Assembly: GCA_023055355.1 (NCBI GenBank)
Contig: JALJCS010000051.1
Span: 1,674,001-1,738,000 of the forward strand
Reading direction: 5' to 3'
DNA length: 64,000 nucleotides
Origin: Agelaius tricolor
Taxonomy: Eukaryota > Chordata > Aves > Passeriformes > Icteridae
Part shown: positions 57,094 to 64,000 of the stretch, piece by piece
How the letters are laid out: every line of letters begins with the position of its first letter
How positions within the stretch are numbered: the first letter of the stretch is position 1
Translations under genes and position numbers: made by a program
Notes under the pieces: generated by a model
Databases searched by the model: none
Seen by the model: only the letters and a program-made list of their open reading frames with translations
Told to the model about the DNA's origin: nothing

Positions 57094-59922
57094 TTCATTT
57101 AAAAAAGGCTCCTATGTTCTGATGTTGAAACAGCTCACTCTTGTGAGGGTATTATCTCATCAAGGTTATCACTGGTTATCTGTTAGATATGGGATAAGAT
57201 AGATAAAAGACCAATTACAATCAACAAAACTTACCAAATTCTATCAAGTCATTGACGCAGGGTTTTGCAGCATGAGAAAACAAAAGAATAATGTCCAATG
57301 TCTCTTAGGGAAATGGAAAGAAATGACCATTGTTTCCAATGAGTTGAGAAGTATGAGAAAGTCTATGAGCTGGAAATGCTGATCTTTGACATCACTGAAT
57401 GTCCTCCTGGGTGCTGGAACAGGGAATAACTGGAGAAGGTTCGTAGGAGCTCTGTACCGTGAGGATGCCAGGAGGCTTTTGTTGGCAAATTGCCTCTGTC
57501 AGTGTCCAGACACAGCCATGTCTGGGCAGTCCTCCTCCTGTTCCTGCCCTGGCCACAAAGGCTGCAAGGAAACCTTTTAAGCAAAGGCTGCAAGGTGATG
57601 AGGTTATTTCTCTTTGCACTGGGCCTCATTTTTTCAGAGCTGATCAGTATCTGATGGAATGAACAGGTGACTGCTTTGAGCTGCTGCTGATGAAACACAG
57701 GCACATCTTCTCCTGAAGTTAATGAATCAATCAGGCTTCACTGTGGTACACTCAATTGGGATTTAGATGTGATGATCTTTTTTCCAAATTTCTCATGTAA
57801 ATATTGCATTATTCAAAATGATTCGTCGTCCAAATTTCTCATGTACATATTGCATTATTTGAACGTTCTTACGGCATTCATTCCTTTTCTTTATTGTTTT
57901 TTAAGAATGAGATGCATGTCTTTTGTTATGAGTATGAAGAAACATCACAGCAAAATAATACATGCAGTGGACAAGAAACTTAGAGCAATTAGGAATAATA
58001 TGGATACAACAATCAGGAATATTTCAAATAGCAGACAAAGCTAACAACATAGGTGGAATTAGGTAAATAGCAATCTCTGCAATAATGTACCATCATCCCA
58101 GAGTCTGCAAACAGCTGACAAACCTCGCTTCAGGGGGGACTTGGAGAATTATTTCCAGATAATAATTCCCAAGCTCCCTTTAAAAAGAGTTCAACTGTCA
58201 TATCTAGAGAGTCAAATTGCCAAGTCAAAACAACTCAAATCTAGTTTTGATGCAGAAAACATCTGGGTCTGTTGGCAATTCCCATCCAGGAGGAGCAAAG
58301 GCCTGGCCACCACCCAAGCTCTAAGTGGGAGAGAATTCCCTAAACATCATTTAAAACAAGGCTCTTGAGAATAGCACTTAGGAGTAAAGGTCTAGGGGTG
58401 ACAGACTAATGAACCATGCAAGAGCTGTCTCCTCCAAAATTCCCTCAGCACAGAGATGCTTTAAACCCAGCAGAATGTTGGAGTGGTTCTGTAATAATAA
58501 TTGGGGCTGCATCTGATTAGAGTAGATGTCACAATACCATCAGTTTAGAGGAGGCTTCCCACAAAGCTGAGATATCATTTCTTGGAACTCTGAAAAATAC
58601 TTAAAAATGATGAAGCAGCACTGGGTCAAACCATAGAGCCAGAGTGCGGAGCCCAGCCAGAGGGGTAGTCTGGTCTGAGAGATACAGAAGCAGCTAGAGA
58701 ACAAAAGGAGGATCCTGAAATGACACGTGTCTTGTAGATAATTACACCAAAAGATGGTAAAGCATATGAAAAGCTGGCTATAAAAACAGTAATACAAAGA
58801 TTGATGTATTTATGACAGAATAAATGCATCAAAGGAAAACACTGAACAGCTCACTAGTAAAATTTATGATACCTCAGATTAAATAACATTCAAACCTGAT
58901 AGAAATTTATTTGGACAGCGCTAGAGCTTAGCAAGAGGAACTTAAACTCAGCCCTAAAAGGATTTCAAATTAAATTCATTATCACCTTAGTAGAACAAAA
59001 AGCGCACTCGAGAGAACTCAAAGTTAATTACTATTAATACCAAACATAACTGGACCCATAAAAACTGGAACAGAACATTGTTCAAATTTAGTAATATTGA
59101 AACTTAACAGAAATTAAATCTACAAAATTTAACAAAAAAAACCTTTGCCTTATTTAATTTAACAGAATGTAACTGAGTATTACAATATTGGGCTTTAATT
59201 TAACAGAATTAAAATGAACATCCTTAAAAGTTACAGGTAATGGCATGATGTAATTTTGTCCAAGGTTATTAACACAAAAAAACTACTTAAAGGTGAATAA
59301 GCCATAAGTGAAATAACAGCATGATGGTGCACTGGAGGGATTCAAGTTGTAACAAGCATGTTAGAATTATAAGTAACTCAGTTATGAGAAAAACCCATGG
59401 TAACTGCAAATTCCATGGAAGCAGAAATTCAGTAAGACTTTTTGAAGTGCCGGGTTACTGGAAAATAAATATAATAACGTGCAATTTAGCATATTGCTGA
59501 ACAACCCAACAGCTTTTTGTGACTGTATCTGGCATCATTTTATATGGCACATTTGTTAGCATTCTTGTTAAAGAAATCAGACCATGTTAAAATTTGATAG
59601 GCAATAAGGCGTTTACCGCTTTTCAATATAGTTGATAGTTATCCATAGGGATAGTTACAGGCTTTGTTAATTGCTGATTTGTCTTTTTGGTATGTGTTTT
59701 TGGTCCGGTCAGTTTCTGGCCAATTGTTTTTCAGGCATCTAAAGTAAAATTTGACACAGTACGTGGCCTTGGAGGACCCCAACAGGTCCAATTCTTGGGG
59801 TTCCTCTAGAGCATTGGGCAGCATTTTTGTCCACCTGCCCCAAGTATCTGCCAGGTTGGGTCTCTTACCTGTGGTGTGGAGGAGCTCTGAGTTATAGACA
59901 GGCCAATCATCTGCTACAAAGG
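57094..59922 (-). mobile_element. ERV env-region relic, minus strand
   Basis: Lies upstream of the polypurine tract on the minus strand, where env is expected. The best frame (59971-59639) holds LADTWGRW, LEEPQELDLLGSS and ATYCVKFYFRC segments resembling the surface-unit start of class II ERV Env proteins, but it is closed by a stop soon after. The rest (58900-57100) has short broken frames and is AT-rich at 58800-59640. The far end is cut by the LTR at 59923. Confidence 0.45.
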
Positions 59923-61386
59923 TGTCACGGTTTGACGCTGGTGCAATGCCAGTGCCCCCATGAAAATACATTCTCCCTGGTGTCTGCTGTGAGATGTGAC
60001 CAGGAATAGAGCAAAGCAGGCTCCAGCTGAGGAATAAAAGGGAAAAAAAAAAAACTTTATTAACTTACAATATATAAAAGAAACACAGAGAACTCAGGAT
60101 GAAAACCTTCCAAACATTCCTCCTCCCCCCACCAAATTCCCAATACATCACAGTAAGACAAAACCTTGGATTCTCAATTCAGTTACCACCCCTCAGATCA
60201 CCAACTCTCAGTCCATCACCACCCTTTAGATAATCAGTTCTCAGTTCATCAAGAAGAGAGGAGTCCCTCTTGTGCCATAGGCTTCCCCTGGAAACACAGT
60301 TGAGACCTTTTGTGTTTCCATGTCACACGTGGCACTGCCTGGAGACCATTTGCCATCGTGACATCTTCCTTTCATGCCCAGTGCTCTCACCACTGCACAT
60401 GGACCAGAGCTGCTTCTAGGGTTCCCCTTTTAAGGATGCTTTGCCCAGTTCCAAAAAAAGCACAGTCTCTCACTTTCGGGACACCTGTCCCTCCCAAATT
60501 CAGCCCCTGGGGCCGAGGGGATCTCTGTCAAGAACAGAGATCTTCTTCTTCTTCCCTGAAGATGGAGAGCACCACCACCCTCCTCACCCGTTGTCTCTGT
60601 TCACACACTCCTTCACATAACATCACTGCACTCTCTTGGCTCCAAGCCATTGCCTCCTCCTAGATGCAGTCTCTGCGTCACAGGAAAAAAATGGTTCTGT
60701 TCATGGCTATACAAGAGAAGTCCAGCCAAAGGCCATTCCATCACCTCCTCTCAACGAAGATTCTTCTCAACTTCTCTCGTGGCCCATTTCCTCTTCTCTC
60801 ATCTCTATCTCTCTTCTCATTCAACTCCAGGAGGATCAGTAAGGTTTCCATCATCCAAGAAAAGGGTTAAAAATCTCAGGCTCTGCCTGTCCAGAACTCC
60901 CATGGCTGCCCTGCCAGGCACCTTCTCGCTGCACCCCCCTTCTCCTTTATGCCTGGCCGTGCTGCCTGCATGTGATACTGAATTTCAAGCTGGCACAAGC
61001 ACAGGCACAGGCTCATTCTCTTTCTCTCTCTCTTTCTCTCTTTCTCTCTGGGGGGCTGGCTGCCCGATGACTCTCCAATGTTCCTCCACCCTTCCATCCT
61101 GCAGGGGCCTTCACCTCCCCTCTCTGTCCAAGGCCCGGCCTACCTCACGCGGCCGCATGGCTTCCCCTCCCCTGCCAGCCCGCAGCCGGGCAGGGCAGCT
61201 CTGACCTCTTTCACAGACAGAACCCAAGAGAGCTCCCCCTGGGAGTTCCCTGCTTTTAACCCCCTGTGTTCTCAGAGGCCTATCCATGTCCTCAGTGGCC
61301 ACACCAGGTGCCAATATTCAAATCTGAGCACCTATTGGTTTGACAACAGCATCCCAAAAAACTCGCGTCCTTTTCAAACCAGGACA
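59923..61386 (-). mobile_element. Long solo LTR, family C, copy 2
   Basis: The plus strand starts TGTCACGGTTTGACGCTGG and ends TCAAACCAGGACA. The minus-strand AATAAA falls at 60061-60056. It aligns with 25086-26313 but is about 240 bases longer, with a (CT)-rich run near 61015-61050. No target duplication was assigned. Confidence 0.8.
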
Positions 61387-63395
61387 CTGGCGGAAAAATA
61401 TTGCCATTTCTTGAAAGTACTCTAATGACCCAGATAATAAAGATTTGCTTGTGTATTATGAAACCAACAGGTAGTAACACCTGTGCCAATTTCGAGGCAG
61501 ACATCATCGAGGCAGTGCCACTTGTGCCCTGAGGTGCCCAGCTGGGATTGGATCTCTCCCAGAGCACCTGAGGGAGAGCAGAGCACCTTGCAAGCTGCAG
61601 GTCCCTGACAGTCCCACAGGGCTCCTGTCCCATCAACATCTGCTCTGCTCCAGTGTGAAACAGGGCCCAGCATGGTGCCGGGATCATCAGAGAGCTGAGG
61701 TGTGTGCTGGAATTCAATGGCCTCCCCATCCTGCAGCAGCCCTGCATTTCCCTCCTGCAGCCTTGGTCACCAGCCCAGCCATGGAGGCTCTTTGGGCTCT
61801 GGAGTGTTGCTGCAGCCCCCAAGGGCAGCTGAGCTCTGCCTTTGGCACAGTCAGGCCTGGCCAGCACAGGCCATGCTCAGCAATTGCTTGTGTGTGCCTG
61901 GCCTTGCTGTCAGCCCCGGCAGCGGCTGCGTGGCCCCTTTGTGGCCCTGTGCTGGCCCAGCCATGGTGGCCCAGCCCCTGTGCAGGCCCAGCCCAGGCCA
62001 GGAGCATTGCGGCTGGGAACGGCCCCTGTGCCGTGGGGCCCACAGCAGCCTTGGGGCTCTGTGCCCCATGGCCTCCCTGCTGGGCAGCCTCTGCCAGCTC
62101 CTGCAGAGCCCCTGGCACCTGTGGGGCTGCACAGACAGCCCTGCCCCAGGCTCTGCCGGCCTCTGGGCCAGCAGAGAGGCAGCCAGGGCTGGCCATGGCC
62201 GGGAACAGGCCCTGAGCCCCGCAGGAGGATGGAGCTGGGCCACAGCCAAACTCAGCCCAGGCCAAAGCTGGGCTCAGCAGCCAGGGCTGCCAACACATGG
62301 GCACAGAGGCTGGCGCTGACAAATGTCCTGGGCCCCCTCCCTGCTCTGTCCCTGCCACCAAGGGCACAGAGCAGCCTCCTCTCTGGGCCACTTGCCTGTT
62401 TGCAATGCCTTGCACAGGCGCTGGCCCTGCCCCACAAGGCCTGGCCTGAGTCCTGCCCCTGCACGCTCAGCCAGGCTGAGATGGACACTGATGGTTTCTG
62501 GGCCAGGCTCTCGGAGCCCAGCCCAGCTCCCTGCAAGCTCTGCCAGCTGCCCTGAGCTCTGGGCAGCACCAAGGGCCTCTCTGAGCCCAGCCCAGCCCAG
62601 CCGGCTCTGGCCCCACAGCTCTGCTCAGCCCAGGCTGCTCTGTGCCCTGGCCCCACGGCCTCAGCCCCTGCCAAGGCCACAGCAGCAGCTGCAGCTGCCA
62701 CAGGACTCAGCCCCAGCCATGGGGGAAGGTGCTTGGCCAAGGCCAAAGGAGGCTCCCTGGCTGCCCTGCTCCCCTCGGCCTGAGGTGCTGAGAGCTCTGC
62801 AGCCCCTGCTGCCATCCCATCTGCCCAGGGCAGCACAAGAGCCCCGGCCTTGGGGCCCTCAAGAGCTGCTCCTGCTCCAGGCCCAGGGCCCATGCCAAAG
62901 CTGGGACAGCAGCCACAAAGCTGTGCCCATTTCTGTTCATTGCTGCTCTCATGGGGATGGATCCTCAACCACTTGCAGGCTGCTGATGGATTTTAGTGCC
63001 CTGGAGACTTCTTCTTTCTTGAGCTCTTCAGTTCAGGAATTCAGTGAGAAGAGCTCATAAACATTTGTTCAGAATACCTGAACAAGAAAATGCCCTGGGG
63101 AACATTTCAAGTTTTCAGTTCTTAATGTGGTTAATTAGACAGATGACAGAAGTGTACTCAAAGTGAATATACAATAGTATAAAACAATGCCAAGAGTAGA
63201 GTTTTGTTCTGTTAAGTTTTATTTTCCTGTTTATAGATTGATCTCAGCAATGTCCAATTGATATTGATCCCCAGCAGCTTTTAAAGCAGTTTGAACAGAT
63301 ATGATAATCAAGACACTTCATGGCTGACAATCAATCAGAATTTTTCCCCACCCCCTCCCCACCATTTCCTTCATCCAGCCCCTGGAACTCCTATG
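61387..63395. other. GC-rich unassigned interval
   Basis: Dominated by CCCAGCC/CAGCTC-type words, with long frames open on both strands (62323-63060 plus, 62968-62252 minus, 61655-62555 plus). This kind of composition also fills 6.9-9.7 kb. No domain, splice pattern or RNA gene was recognised. The last 330 bases are AT-richer. Confidence 0.4.
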
Positions 63396-63983
63396 GATCA
63401 GGAATGGTGTGGCCAGCAGGAGCAGGGCAGTGATTCTTGTCCTGTGCTGGGAACTGGTTGGGCAGCACCTCGAGTGCTGTGTCCAGTTCTGGGCCCCCAA
63501 TTTAGGAAGGACATGGAGGAGCTGGAGCGTGTCCAGAGATGGGCAACAAGGCTGGTCAGAGGACTGGAAGAAAGTCTTGTGAGGAGCAGTGTCTGAGGGA
63601 GCTGGGGTTGTTTATCCTGGAGAAGAGGAGGCTCAGGGGAGACCTCATCACTCTCTACATCTCCCTGACAGGAGGGTGCAGCCAGGTGGGGGTCGGGCTC
63701 TTTTCCCAGGGAACAGTGACAGGACAAGAGGACACAGCCTTTTGCTGCACCAGGGGACATTTAGGCTGGACATTAGGAAATATTCTTCACAGGAAGTGTG
63801 ATTGGGCATTGGAATGGGCTGTCCAGGGAGGTGGGTGAGTCACCATCCCTGGAAGTGTTTAAGGAAAGACTGGATGTGGCACTGAGTGCCATGGTCTGGG
63901 TGAAAAGGTGGTGTTGGGTCCCAGGTTGGACTTGATGCTCTCCAAGGTCTTTTCCAGCCTGGTTGATTCTCTGATGATTGTGA
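63396..63983 (+). mobile_element. CR1 LINE 3' portion
   Basis: Contains the CR1 ORF2 tail and 3' UTR landmarks in order: GGGCAGCACCTCGAGTGCTGTGTCCAGTT-like start, AGGACATGGAGGAGCTGGAG, GTCCAGAGATGGGCAACAAG, GGAGAAGAGGAGGCTCAGG, TGGACATTAGGAAATATTCTTCAC, CCAGGTTGGACTTGATG, TCTTTTCCAGCCTGG, and a short ATTCTCTGATGATTGTGA tail. It is a 5'-truncated copy, plus orientation. Confidence 0.95.
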
Positions 63984-64000
63984 CACTGCAGGGCCCTGGG

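Noticed and set aside
62252..63060. Paired 238- and 245-codon frames on opposite strands
   Set aside because: Low-complexity GC-rich DNA with both strands open, no domains, no splice structure.

Overview
The window reads as avian nuclear DNA, most likely from a songbird (passerine). Evidence: two CR1 LINE 3' ends, dense solo LTRs and ERV relics of avian type, and vertebrate exon-intron genes from families known to be expanded or variable in birds (MROH HEAT-repeat genes, PIM-like kinases, HYDIN-like genes). There is no prokaryotic-style gene organisation, and most long open frames are GC-rich shadows. The ERV density resembles unplaced or W-linked songbird sequence, but the chromosome cannot be decided from the sequence.

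Layout. 1-2.3 kb: two inverted LTR-like arms head to head around a GC-rich spacer. 2.8-3.4 kb: decayed minus-strand ERV protease/RT segment. 3.7-10.4 kb: diverged duplications, a CR1 end, GC-rich low-complexity DNA and a broken PIM-like kinase copy holding a CTG expansion. 10.9-11.5 kb: LTR. 12.5-17.6 kb: a complete minus-strand MROH-like gene of 15 coding exons (670 codons plus stop, all splice sites and phases consistent). 21.9-22.4 kb: last two exons of a second MROH paralogue, truncated where ERV sequence begins. 22.4-29.3 kb: ERVL-like gag-pro-RT relic, a long reverse LTR, an integrase relic and two more LTRs. 29.85-30.34 kb: last exon of an actinoporin-like (membrane-pore fold) gene on the minus strand, with an apparent one-base frameshift. 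30.5-36.6 kb: solo LTRs, three with perfect 6-bp target duplications, around a CpG-rich promoter-like island (CCAAT boxes, CRE, possible X-box). 40.1-56.8 kb: plus-strand HYDIN-like exons, colinear with the N-terminal part of HYDIN but lacking internal exons, invaded by LTRs and a minisatellite, and ending in a lysine-rich repeat exon whose last codons and stop come from LTR-like sequence. 56.7-61.4 kb: minus-strand ERV env relic with polypurine tract, and a second copy of the long LTR. 61.4-63.4 kb: GC-rich unassigned DNA. 63.4-64 kb: CR1 3' end.

The host genes (MROH, PIM-like, actinoporin-like, HYDIN-like) have no evident joint function. What they share is duplication followed by ERV-driven truncation. 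Only the MROH-like gene looks fully intact. Family names rest on recognised motifs and exon structure, with no database search.
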